DNA of 12,825 nt from Flavobacterium sp. (GTDB lineage Bacteria > Bacteroidota > Bacteroidia > Flavobacteriales > Flavobacteriaceae): the NCBI GenBank assembly GCA_030682755.1, contig JAUXNR010000334.1, positions 1 to 12,825 on the forward strand. Reading direction: 5' to 3'. The notes under the pieces are model-generated. The model had not been told where the DNA came from, did no database searches, and saw nothing but the letters and a program-made list of their open reading frames with translations. Below, piece after piece: positions 1 to 6,773 of the stretch; the first letter of the stretch is position 1, and each line of letters starts with the position of its first letter. A program made the position numbers and the translations under genes.

Positions 1-920
1 GTCCTGCAGCAATAAACCAATTGCACGTTGTTGGAAATCAAATTGGTGTTGAGGTATATTCTGAACCTGAAAATAAAGACGCTGTTTCTATTGCTCAAAA
101 TGCAATTAAACACGCCAAAGCAAATGGTTTTAATGTAGTGATTGTCGATACCGCCGGTCGTTTGGCTATTGATGAACAAATGATGAACGAAATTGCAAAT
201 GTTCATAAAGCCATTACACCACAAGAAACCTTGTTTGTTGTGGATGCCATGACCGGACAAGATGCCGTGAATACAGCAAAAGCATTCAACGAAAGATTAA
301 ATTTTGATGGCGTTATTTTAACAAAATTAGACGGTGATACCAGAGGTGGTGCTGCATTGTCCATTAAATCTGTAGTAAACAAACCCATTAAATTTATTGG
401 AACCGGTGAGAAAATGGAAGCCATTGATGTTTTCTATCCTTCTCGTATGGCCGATAGAATTTTGGGAATGGGTGACGTTATTTCCTTAGTTGAACGTGCT
501 CAGGAACAATATGATGAAGAAGAAGCTCGTAAGTTGCAAAAGAAAATTGCTAAAAACGAGTTTGGTTTTGATGATTTCTTATCTCAAATTCAGCAGATTA
601 AGAAAATGGGTAACATGAAAGATTTGGTAGGAATGATTCCCGGTGCCGGAAAAGCACTAAAAGATGTGGAAATTGAAGACGATGCCTTCAAACATATTGA
701 AGCCATTATTCATTCAATGACGCCATTAGAGAGAACAAAGCCAACCGTAATTGACGGAAAACGTAAAATAAGAATAGCCAAAGGTTCCGGAACCAAAGTG
801 GAACAAGTAAATCAATTGATGAAACAATTTGATCAGATGAGCAAAATGATGAAAATGATGCAAGGCGGTGGCGGAAAGAATCTGGCCCGAATGATGGGCG
901 GCATGAAAGGAATGAGATAA
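1..920 (+). CDS. ffh: Signal recognition particle protein Ffh (SRP54 GTPase), 5' end missing
   Basis: This is the GTPase subunit of the signal recognition particle. It binds the SRP RNA and the signal sequences of nascent membrane and secreted proteins, and delivers ribosomes to the FtsY receptor at the inner membrane. The frame is open to the left edge and begins with PAAINQLHVVGNQIG, so the TTG at 21 is an internal Leu codon. About 305 residues are visible out of some 450 usual for the family; the N domain and P-loop lie outside. Visible in order are DTAGRL (G3), TKLDGDTRGG (G4), the GTGEKMEAIDVFYPSRMADR closing motif, and then the M domain with RIAKGSGT, the SRP RNA-binding helix motif, and a Met-rich C-terminus (QMSKMMKMMQGGG) that forms the signal-peptide groove. 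The gene ends at TAA 918-920, just before a terminator. The identification is secure. Confidence 0.97.
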   Translation, partial: PAAINQLHVVGNQIGVEVYSEPENKDAVSIAQNAIKHAKANGFNVVIVDTAGRLAIDEQMMNEIANVHKAITPQETLFVVDAMTGQDAVNTAKAFNERLNFDGVILTKLDGDTRGGAALSIKSVVNKPIKFIGTGEKMEAIDVFYPSRMADRILGMGDVISLVERAQEQYDEEEARKLQKKIAKNEFGFDDFLSQIQQIKKMGNMKDLVGMIPGAGKALKDVEIEDDAFKHIEAIIHSMTPLERTKPTVIDGKRKIRIAKGSGTKVEQVNQLMKQFDQMSKMMKMMQGGGGKNLARMMGGMKGMR

Positions 921-927
921 CAAGTTG

Positions 928-955
928 AGACGCGATTTTTCGCGTCTTGTTTTTT
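928..955 (+). terminator. Intrinsic terminator of ffh
   Basis: A perfect 8-bp stem (AGACGCGA at 928-935 with TCGCGTCT at 940-947) closes a TTTT loop and is followed by TTG and six T (950-955). It starts 7 bases after the ffh stop codon. The stem is GC-rich against an AT-rich background, which supports a real terminator. folD starts only 23 bases past the T run, on the same strand. Confidence 0.85.
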
Positions 956-978
956 AATAGCGATAACAACAACACACT

Positions 979-1866
979 ATGCAATTATTAGACGGTAAAA
1001 AAATATCGGAAGATATTAAAAATGAAATTACGGCAGAAGTCCAAAAAATGAAAGACAAAGGAGAAAAGGTTCCTCATTTGGCTGCAGTTATTGTAGGGAA
1101 TGACGGAGCGAGCTTAACCTATGTTGGCAGTAAAGTAAAAGCTTGTGAACGCGTTGGTTTTGAAAGCACTTTGGTCAAAATGCCAAGTACAACATCCGAA
1201 ACAGAACTACTCAAAAAAATACAAGAACTTAACGAAGATGATAATATCGATGGGTTTATTGTGCAATTACCACTTCCAAAACAAATTGATACGCAGAATG
1301 TAATCATGTCTATTGATCCAAGCAAAGATGTAGACGGATTTCATCCTGAAAATTTCGGAAAAATGGCTTTGGATATGACTACTTTTATTCCGGCTACTCC
1401 TTTTGGAATTTTAGAATTGTTAGAACGTTATGGAGTGGAAACTAAAGGGAAACATACTGTTGTGATTGGAAGAAGTCATATTGTTGGAAGACCTATGAGT
1501 ATTTTGATGGGAAGAAAAGGTTTTCCCGGAAATTCAACAGTTACCTTAACACACAGTTATACAAAGAATATTTCTCAAATTACAACGCAAGCAGATATTA
1601 TTATAACAGCATTAGGTGTTCCAAATTATCTGAAAGCTGAAATGATTAAAGATGATGCAGTAGTAATTGATGTGGGAATTACTCGTGTTGCAGATGAAAC
1701 GACAGAAAAAGGATATAGAATTACAGGCGATGTAGATTTTGATTTGGTCAGCAAAAAAGCTTCTTACATAACTCCTGTTCCGGGTGGAGTGGGACCTATG
1801 ACAATTGCAATGCTACTTAAAAATACATTATTAGCCAGAGAGCAAAAACGAATGAAGTTAAAATAA
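979..1866 (+). CDS. folD: Bifunctional methylenetetrahydrofolate dehydrogenase / methenyltetrahydrofolate cyclohydrolase FolD
   Basis: FolD is a cytosolic enzyme that interconverts 5,10-methylene-, 5,10-methenyl- and 10-formyl-tetrahydrofolate using NADP, feeding purine and formyl-Met synthesis. The protein has 295 residues, close to the usual 280-300. Its catalytic region holds YVGSKVKACERVGFES, with the conserved Tyr and the catalytic Lys of the YxxxK motif, followed by GFIVQLPLPKQI and DVDGFHPENFGKM. The Rossmann half holds GRSHIVGRPMS for the dinucleotide, then ITALGVPNYL and VIDVGI, and ends with TPVPGGVGPMTIAMLL, the family signature. The ATG at 979 gives a standard N-terminus (MQLLDGKKISEDIK). 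No Shine-Dalgarno sequence precedes it. The gene follows ffh but a strong terminator lies between them, so it is read through or has its own promoter, which I could not find. I have no doubt about the family. Confidence 0.97.
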   Translation: MQLLDGKKISEDIKNEITAEVQKMKDKGEKVPHLAAVIVGNDGASLTYVGSKVKACERVGFESTLVKMPSTTSETELLKKIQELNEDDNIDGFIVQLPLPKQIDTQNVIMSIDPSKDVDGFHPENFGKMALDMTTFIPATPFGILELLERYGVETKGKHTVVIGRSHIVGRPMSILMGRKGFPGNSTVTLTHSYTKNISQITTQADIIITALGVPNYLKAEMIKDDAVVIDVGITRVADETTEKGYRITGDVDFDLVSKKASYITPVPGGVGPMTIAMLLKNTLLAREQKRMKLK

Positions 1867-1870
1867 AAAA

Positions 1871-1897
1871 TAAACCCAAGTGATGAGCTTGGGTTTA
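1871..1897. terminator. Two-way intrinsic terminator between folD and the lipoprotein gene
   Basis: A 10-bp stem (TAAACCCAAG at 1871-1880 with CTTGGGTTTA at 1888-1897) encloses a 7-base loop. On the plus strand it is followed by GTTTTT after the folD stop. On the minus strand it is followed by ATTTTTTATTTT, 18 bases past the lipoprotein stop. The two genes converge here, so one hairpin can end both transcripts. Confidence 0.85.
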
Positions 1898-1915
1898 GTT
1901 TTTAAAATATAATTT

Positions 1916-2491
1916 TTAATTCAAATTTATAGTTCCTGTTATGTTTATTTCTACTGGTACAATGGTGTCCTCATCAGATTTTTTAAAATCACCATTATAT
2001 TTAATTGTATAACTATTACCACCGTTAGAAATGATTTTCACAGTTCCAGTTGGTGCATGACCAGATAGTATTTCTTCCATACTAAAAGTTGAAACTATCA
2101 TTAGTGAAGTATAACTGAAGCATGCTCTTTGGTGACTTGAAAGTAATTGTTCAAAATTACTGGTAACGTCATCTTCTTCATTAATGGAAGCTTGATAATC
2201 ACCAGCTATCGGTTGACCCGGTAGTTTATATAAATCAAAAGATAAAGTTGCAACTTCAGATACATCTTTTAGACCTGTAATTACAATAGAAATTTGTTCA
2301 TATGATGTGTCGTCAATAATATAACCATTTGACATTCCTGAATAGATAATCCCTTGAGAAGTGGGTAGCGTATAATCAACATTATTAACTTTAAATGTGG
2401 TAGAGTTTTGATTCGAATCTCCATCGCTACTACAGGAAACCAATCCAAAAAAAGCTGTTAAAAAAAGTGTTGCTAAAAAAATTTTTTTCAT
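1916..2491 (-). CDS. Putative surface lipoprotein of unknown function
   Basis: I do not recognise the family. The 191-residue protein starts with a clear type II signal peptide: MKK, a hydrophobic stretch (residues 4-18), then a lipobox ending in Cys20 (FGLVSC). The residues after Cys20 (SSDGDSNQ) include two Asp, which resembles the acidic lipoprotein export signal that sends Bacteroidota lipoproteins to the cell surface; surface display is therefore likely but inferred. The mature part begins with FKVNNVDYTL and ends in alternating hydrophobic and polar residues (TVKIISNGGNSYTIKYNGDF, EINITGTINLN), typical of a small beta-sandwich or beta-barrel fold. It has one further Cys (in RACFSY) and no catalytic motif that I can name. 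It lies 60 bases after rluF on the same strand and has a possible promoter of its own. It could be a binding or structural protein; no activity can be assigned. Confidence 0.85.
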   Translation of the reverse strand: MKKIFLATLFLTAFFGLVSCSSDGDSNQNSTTFKVNNVDYTLPTSQGIIYSGMSNGYIIDDTSYEQISIVITGLKDVSEVATLSFDLYKLPGQPIAGDYQASINEEDDVTSNFEQLLSSHQRACFSYTSLMIVSTFSMEEILSGHAPTGTVKIISNGGNSYTIKYNGDFKKSDEDTIVPVEINITGTINLN

Positions 2492-2515
2492 TGTGTTGTT
2501 TTTAAATTATTTGGT

Positions 2516-2523
2516 CCAAAAAT
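2516..2523 (-). promoter_or_regulatory. Possible -7 promoter element of the lipoprotein gene
   Basis: Read on the minus strand this is TATTTTTG, a full match to the TAnnTTTG element of Bacteroidota sigma-A promoters. It ends 24 bases before the lipoprotein ATG, in the gap after rluF. I found no TTG at the usual 17-23 base spacing upstream, so the call is weak. Confidence 0.35.
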
Positions 2524-2551
2524 ATAATTTCCAAATAAAATAAAAAAATTC

Positions 2552-3322
2552 TTAATGTTTTCTTTTGCTATTGGAACTGTTAATTTTCGGCAAACTTGCC
2601 TCTTCTGTTTTACTGGAAGGTTCAATAAGTTGATTTAATTCTGTGATTTCAGCTGCAGTTAAATCCCGATACCTTCCAACAGGAATGTCAAGCGAAATAT
2701 TAATTATCCGAATGCGTTTTAAAGCCGTAACTTCATAACCCAAATACTCACACATTCGTCTGATTTGGCGGTTTAAACCTTGCGTTAAAACAATTTTAAA
2801 AATAAATTTACTAATCTGTTCCACTTTACATTTTCTGGTAACGGTGTCTAAAATTGGCACGCCATTTCCCATTCGTTGTATAAAACGATCTGTTATGGGT
2901 TTGTCAACCGTTACAATGTATTCTTTTTCGTGGTTGTTTCTCGCACGAAGAATTTTATTTACAATATCGCCATCATTCGTCATAAAAATCAAACCTTCAC
3001 TGGCTTTGTCCAAACGACCAATCGGGAAAATTCGCTCAGGATAATTAATATAATCTACAATATTGTTACGAACACTTTGATTGGTGGTACATTCAATTCC
3101 GGGAGGCTTATTAAAAGCCAAATAAATGGGTTTTTCAGTGTTTTCTCTTATCAGTTTTCCGTCCACTCTAATCTCATCGGTTTCATTGATTTTTGTTCCC
3201 ATTTCCGGAACAATTCCATTGATGGTTACCCTTCCTTCAGAAATTAACCTGTCGGCTTCTCTTCGAGAGCAAAATCCTGATTCTGATAAAAATTTATTGA
3301 TTCTTTTTCCTGAATTTTCCAT
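2552..3322 (-). CDS. rluF: 23S rRNA pseudouridine synthase, RluF-like
   Basis: This enzyme of the RsuA/RluB/E/F family converts a uridine in ribosomal RNA to pseudouridine. RluF of E. coli acts on 23S rRNA U2604, and the same target is likely here. Residues 7-55 form an S4 RNA-binding domain (RINKFLSESGFCSRREADRL, then GRVTING). The catalytic domain carries GRLDKASEGLIFMTNDG with the nucleophile Asp105, and later the motif LNRQIRRMCEYLGYEV, which fits the RluF group. At 256 residues the size is normal for a form with a short tail; the last 20 or so residues are basic and Ser-rich (ending NSSNSKRKH), probably a disordered RNA-contacting tail. The gene is divergent from the S8 protease gene and is followed by the lipoprotein gene. 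The family is certain, while RluF rather than RluB or RluE rests on overall sequence pattern. Confidence 0.9.
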   Translation of the reverse strand: MENSGKRINKFLSESGFCSRREADRLISEGRVTINGIVPEMGTKINETDEIRVDGKLIRENTEKPIYLAFNKPPGIECTTNQSVRNNIVDYINYPERIFPIGRLDKASEGLIFMTNDGDIVNKILRARNNHEKEYIVTVDKPITDRFIQRMGNGVPILDTVTRKCKVEQISKFIFKIVLTQGLNRQIRRMCEYLGYEVTALKRIRIINISLDIPVGRYRDLTAAEITELNQLIEPSSKTEEASLPKINSSNSKRKH

Positions 3323-3327
3323 GTCAG

Positions 3328-3335
3328 CAAAGGTA
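3328..3335 (-). promoter_or_regulatory. Possible -7 promoter element of rluF
   Basis: On the minus strand this reads TACCTTTG, a full TAnnTTTG match, and ends only 5 bases before the rluF ATG. If used, transcription would begin at or next to the start codon, giving a leaderless mRNA. The nearest upstream TTG is about 26 bases away, longer than the usual spacing, so this is a candidate only. Confidence 0.3.
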
Positions 3336-3400
3336 ACTTTTATTCATTAAATTATGAAAATCAATTTTTTAGATTGTATTTATAAAATTATTAAATTGCA

Positions 3401-5113
3401 ATGCTTTTAAAATCACTTAAAATACAATCAATTACAATGATTAGAACTACAATTTTTATAGTTTTAGTATTCTCGATAGCTGAGTCTTTTTCTCAAAATA
3501 GAAAAGGGCAGTTTCATTTGACACAATCCAGTAATACACACGAATTGTATGTTCGGTTTTCTTCATCAATTCGTTTTACGACTACGGATTATGAGGAGAG
3601 TGTTAAAAGCCAAATTGAGGGTTTTGAAAGTTTGCAAAATGACTATTCCATTTCTTTGGAAAAAGGAATTTTAATTTCGGAGGAGTCGCTTTCAAAAATG
3701 GAACAAAATGCCTTGAAATATCATGGCGATGCAAGTGCTGTATTGCATTTGAAAAATATTCTGAAAGTTAGTATTCCCAATCCAACAAACGAACGTCTTT
3801 TTGAATTAGCCACAAAATTGGAAGAATTATCAAAAGTTGATTATTGCAGTTTATTGTCGCTTGAACCCATCAAGCCACCTTTTGACATCATGCCCGTGAC
3901 CCCAAATTTTGAAACCAATCAAACTTATTTGGCAGCTAATCCTGGAGTAAACATGCAACATGCTTGGAATTTAGGATTGAATGGTTCAGGAATTAAAGTG
4001 AGAAATGTAGAATATGGATTCAATAAAAACCACGAAGAGTTTCACCAAATAAATGCCTTTTTGGCCACCGGTATGACGGTGAATTCTAATGCTTCCGTTG
4101 ATTATACTGAACATGGCACTGCTGTTTTTGGAATTGTGTTTGCTCACAAAGGAAATTATGGCGTTTCCGGAATGGCACATGGTGCTACTGAAATGATTTT
4201 ATTTCCGGAATGGCAACAATCCGGTTATAACAGAGTTTTTGCGGTTTCACAATCCATTCAAAATTCGTCTCCCGGTGATGTAATTATCTTTGAAATGCAA
4301 ACAGGAGGTCAAAATGATCAATATGTTCCGGCAGAATATAATAATGTAATTTGGGATCTGACATTAGCCGCCTCAAATAGCGGAATCATTATTGTCGCAG
4401 CAGCCGGGAATGGCAATCAAAATCTTAATTCAGCGTTCTATCAACCGTATATGAATAGGGGAGACAGTGGAGCAATTATCGTTGGAGCAGGAACGTCAAC
4501 GTTGGCACACAATAAATTATGGTATAGTACGCACGGTACCAGAGTAGACCTTCAAGCCTGGGGCGAGAATGTGTATGCAACAGGTTATGGCGATGCCGTT
4601 ACTATTGGAGGTGATTTTAATCAACGTTATACAAATTTTGCCGGGACAAGTTCGGCCACACCTATTGTTGCTTCTTGTGCAATTGTTTTACAATCGTATC
4701 ATTTTTCTTTAAACGGAACGTATTTAACAGGTCCTCAAATGAGGGATTTATTGAAAATAACCGGAATTGCTCAAGGTAATCCCAATGCTGGAAATATTGG
4801 TCCAATTCCAAATATGCAAGCTGCTGTTCAAAAAGTGTATGATGATTATGTGTTGCTGAATTTACCTTCCAATAATTTTACAAATTTTACAGTATATCCA
4901 AATCCGGCAACTTCACAGATTGTTTTAATGGTTTCAAATGAGTTGTCAAAAAATGCCCAATTGGAAGTTTTTAATGCTCTAGGACAACTTGTTTCGCAAT
5001 CATTACTTCCGGAATCAAGAGAACTTGATATTTCCGGATTTACTTCCGGAATATATTTTTTGAAAGTTACAGATGGTAACCAAGCAACAGTAAAAAAAGT
5101 AATTAAAAAGTAG
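3401..5113 (+). CDS. Secreted subtilisin-like (S8 family) serine protease with T9SS C-terminal sorting domain
   Basis: This is a 570-residue extracellular subtilase. A signal peptide is clear from Met13 (MIRTTIFIVLVFSIAESFSQ), probably cut just before Gln32. Translation from the second ATG at 3437 would give a more normal signal peptide than the upstream ATG at 3401; both fit. Residues 35 to about 180 are a propeptide-like region. The catalytic domain (about 185-480) shows His238 in EHGTAVFGIV, Asn337 in AAAGNG (oxyanion hole) and Ser417 in AGTSSATP. At the Asp site the motif reads VRNVEYGFN, so Glu204 stands where subtilisin has its catalytic Asp. Residues 496-570 (FTVYPNPA ... GIYFLKV ... 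VKKVIKK) match the type A sorting domain that takes proteins out by T9SS and is then removed. The function is probably extracellular protein breakdown, provided that Glu204 supports catalysis. Its stop codon is one base from the stop of the converging hydrolase gene, and a 6-bp hairpin at 5127-5147 may serve as its terminator. Confidence 0.93.
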   Translation: MLLKSLKIQSITMIRTTIFIVLVFSIAESFSQNRKGQFHLTQSSNTHELYVRFSSSIRFTTTDYEESVKSQIEGFESLQNDYSISLEKGILISEESLSKMEQNALKYHGDASAVLHLKNILKVSIPNPTNERLFELATKLEELSKVDYCSLLSLEPIKPPFDIMPVTPNFETNQTYLAANPGVNMQHAWNLGLNGSGIKVRNVEYGFNKNHEEFHQINAFLATGMTVNSNASVDYTEHGTAVFGIVFAHKGNYGVSGMAHGATEMILFPEWQQSGYNRVFAVSQSIQNSSPGDVIIFEMQTGGQNDQYVPAEYNNVIWDLTLAASNSGIIIVAAAGNGNQNLNSAFYQPYMNRGDSGAIIVGAGTSTLAHNKLWYSTHGTRVDLQAWGENVYATGYGDAVTIGGDFNQRYTNFAGTSSATPIVASCAIVLQSYHFSLNGTYLTGPQMRDLLKITGIAQGNPNAGNIGPIPNMQAAVQKVYDDYVLLNLPSNNFTNFTVYPNPATSQIVLMVSNELSKNAQLEVFNALGQLVSQSLLPESRELDISGFTSGIYFLKVTDGNQATVKKVIKK

Positions 5114-5114
5114 G

Positions 5115-5960
5115 TTATTCTTCAAACAGGAATTGATATATTTCCTGATATAATTTTTCATCGTGCATGCTGTGGCCCAGTCCTTTTGTTTCAATAAAAC
5201 GGGCATTTTTCCATCCGCTTATGATTTTTTGACCTTCCTTAAAAGAAACCACATCATCTTCCAGGTCATGTGCTACAATTCCTGAAATATTTAGAGTAGA
5301 AGCCATAGTAGCTCCTCTGAATTCAGCCGTTTTTATGTTGAATTTTTCCTCAAAATGCTTTTCTAAAAGTTTTGAAACTCTGTTGTTTAAACCGAGAATT
5401 TTATTAAAATTAAACAACAAGACATTAAGGTCTGAAGGAGCTCCAATTAGAATTAATTTTTTAATGGATTCCGGTTTATAAAAATAATGGTGATACAAAC
5501 AGGCTGCACCTCCAATGGAGTGGCCAATTATGAATGTGGGTTCAAAATGTTTTACGGCAACATTAATAAAGGAAGCATAGTTCGGAACATTAAATTCTGT
5601 TCCGTTTGATAAGCCATGTGCCGGACCGTCAAGTGCAATAATTGTGCTTCCTGATTTTTGAATTTGATTGATTAAAGGCTCCCATCTTGAAGCATTGCTT
5701 TCCCAGCCATGAACTAAAAAGATTTTAGTAGCATTACCTTGCCATACATAAACCGGAAAGTAATGATTTTCTAATTGAAAAAATTCAAAAGAAGCTTTTC
5801 TTAAAATCTCTGGGAGTTTTTCTTGGTTTAACTTGCCGTTTCGTGGCGTGCTAAAAAAGGTATAAGCAATTTCTTTTGCTTTTTTGGGATAAATAAAGCT
5901 AAGTAAATTGATATAAGAACCAATGCAAAAAATAAGGATGCGATTAAAAAATTGTTTCAT
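5115..5960 (-). CDS. Alpha/beta hydrolase
   Basis: This 281-residue protein of the alpha/beta hydrolase fold is likely an esterase, lipase or thioesterase, but the substrate cannot be read from the sequence. The oxyanion-hole motif is LVHGWESN (residues 82-89). The nucleophile elbow is GHSIGG with Ser148. The acid is probably Asp235 or Asp236 in VAHDLEDDVV, and the base is His263 in KGLGHSMHD, so the triad is complete. DGPAHGLSNG (111-120) is the usual loop before the lid region. Residues 8-24 are hydrophobic (ILIFCIGSYINLL) with no cleavage site, which suggests a membrane-anchored or membrane-adjacent enzyme. The ATG at 5960 is the only Met that keeps this segment. It is the last of three minus-strand genes, but an intrinsic terminator ends directly at its start codon, so expression probably depends on readthrough or a promoter inside the preceding gene. 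Confidence 0.88.
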   Translation of the reverse strand: MKQFFNRILIFCIGSYINLLSFIYPKKAKEIAYTFFSTPRNGKLNQEKLPEILRKASFEFFQLENHYFPVYVWQGNATKIFLVHGWESNASRWEPLINQIQKSGSTIIALDGPAHGLSNGTEFNVPNYASFINVAVKHFEPTFIIGHSIGGAACLYHHYFYKPESIKKLILIGAPSDLNVLLFNFNKILGLNNRVSKLLEKHFEEKFNIKTAEFRGATMASTLNISGIVAHDLEDDVVSFKEGQKIISGWKNARFIETKGLGHSMHDEKLYQEIYQFLFEE

Positions 5961-5986
5961 AAAAAAAACCCCGAAGTCGGGGTTTT
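5961..5986 (-). terminator. Intrinsic terminator after the coiled-coil gene, abutting the hydrolase start codon
   Basis: Read on the minus strand, a 9-bp stem (AAAACCCCG, loop ACTT, CGGGGTTTT) leads into a run of eight T. Arms are 5978-5986 and 5965-5973 on the plus numbering. It begins 4 bases after the stop codon of the coiled-coil gene, and its T run ends immediately before the hydrolase ATG (5958-5960). The GC core and long T run make this a convincing terminator. On the plus strand only four T follow the stem. Confidence 0.85.
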
Positions 5987-5990
5987 AAAA

Positions 5991-6770
5991 TTATATAGTT
6001 TTAAATAATTCTTCCATTTTTTCTCTTTCCTCATTGGCAAGAGCGGCGTCAACTAAAATTCTTCCACTGTGCTCATCAGTAATGATTTTCTTTCTTGCGG
6101 CAATTTCAACTTGTGTTTGTGGTGGAATTGTAAAGAAAGATCCGGCAGAAGCACCTCTTTCAATAGAAACAACGGCTAAACCATTTTTAACGCTACTTCT
6201 AATTCTGTTATAAGCAGCTAAGATACGATCCTCAATTTTTCCTTGGTGTTCTGCAGAAAGGTTTGTTAAGAACTCTTCTTCTTTTTGCGTTTCAGACATA
6301 ATGTCGCCTAATTCAGCTTTTTTATGTTCTAAATGGTTTTGTTTTGAAGTTAATTTTTCTTGTGCTTCAGCAATTTGAACTTTTTTGAACTCAGTAGAAG
6401 CTTTCATTTCTTTAATTTGCTTTTCAGCTAACTGAATTTCTAATTCTTGGTATTCAATTTCTTTGGTAAGTGAATTGAATTCTCTGTTATTTCTAACGTT
6501 TTTTTGTTGCTCAGTATATTTTTTAATACCTTCTTTGTGAGCCTCAATAGCGTTTTTCTTAGCCTTGATTTGCTCATCAATTGTATCTAAATCTACTTTT
6601 AATTTTTCTGAACGCGATTTTAATCCGGCAACTTCATCTTCTAAATCTTGCACCTCAAGAGGCAATTCTCCTCTGATATTTCTAATTTCGTCGATTCTGG
6701 AATCAATTAATTGCAAATCATAGAGTGCTCTTAACTTCTCTTCTACACTCATTTCTTTAACGTTTGTCAT
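5991..6770 (-). CDS. Coiled-coil protein with a degenerate C4 zinc-ribbon domain (HP0958/CT398-like)
   Basis: The 259-residue protein is a long helical coiled coil (about residues 10-185, rich in Glu, Lys and Gln heptads) followed by a C-terminal domain of the C4-type zinc ribbon family. Relatives include Helicobacter HP0958 and Chlamydia CT398, which act as adaptor or chaperone proteins; the role in this lineage is unknown. The ribbon frame is intact (RGASAGSFFTIPPQ and KKIITDEHSGRILVD), but the four zinc-binding Cys of the family pattern are replaced by Ser208, Ser211, Asp232 and Ser235, so the domain probably cannot bind zinc in the usual way. The protein has no signal peptide and should be cytosolic. 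It starts 3 bases after the Nif3 stop codon, so the two are surely co-transcribed and probably translationally coupled. This pairing recurs in many bacteria, which suggests a shared but undefined role. Confidence 0.9.
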   Translation of the reverse strand: MTNVKEMSVEEKLRALYDLQLIDSRIDEIRNIRGELPLEVQDLEDEVAGLKSRSEKLKVDLDTIDEQIKAKKNAIEAHKEGIKKYTEQQKNVRNNREFNSLTKEIEYQELEIQLAEKQIKEMKASTEFKKVQIAEAQEKLTSKQNHLEHKKAELGDIMSETQKEEEFLTNLSAEHQGKIEDRILAAYNRIRSSVKNGLAVVSIERGASAGSFFTIPPQTQVEIAARKKIITDEHSGRILVDAALANEEREKMEELFKTI

Positions 6771-6773
6771 AAC

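Noticed and set aside
21..23. TTG at 21 as the start codon of ffh
   Set aside because: The upstream in-frame codons encode PAAINQ, which continues the conserved Ffh sequence, so the gene is simply cut by the window edge.
706..984. A 92-codon minus-strand frame across the ffh end and the ffh-folD gap
   Set aside because: It runs through the Met-rich M domain of ffh and the terminator and has no recognisable protein pattern.
2876..3247. A 123-codon open frame on the plus strand opposite rluF
   Set aside because: It lies fully inside the well-supported rluF gene on the other strand, its protein has no family pattern, and it is explained by low-GC antisense reading.
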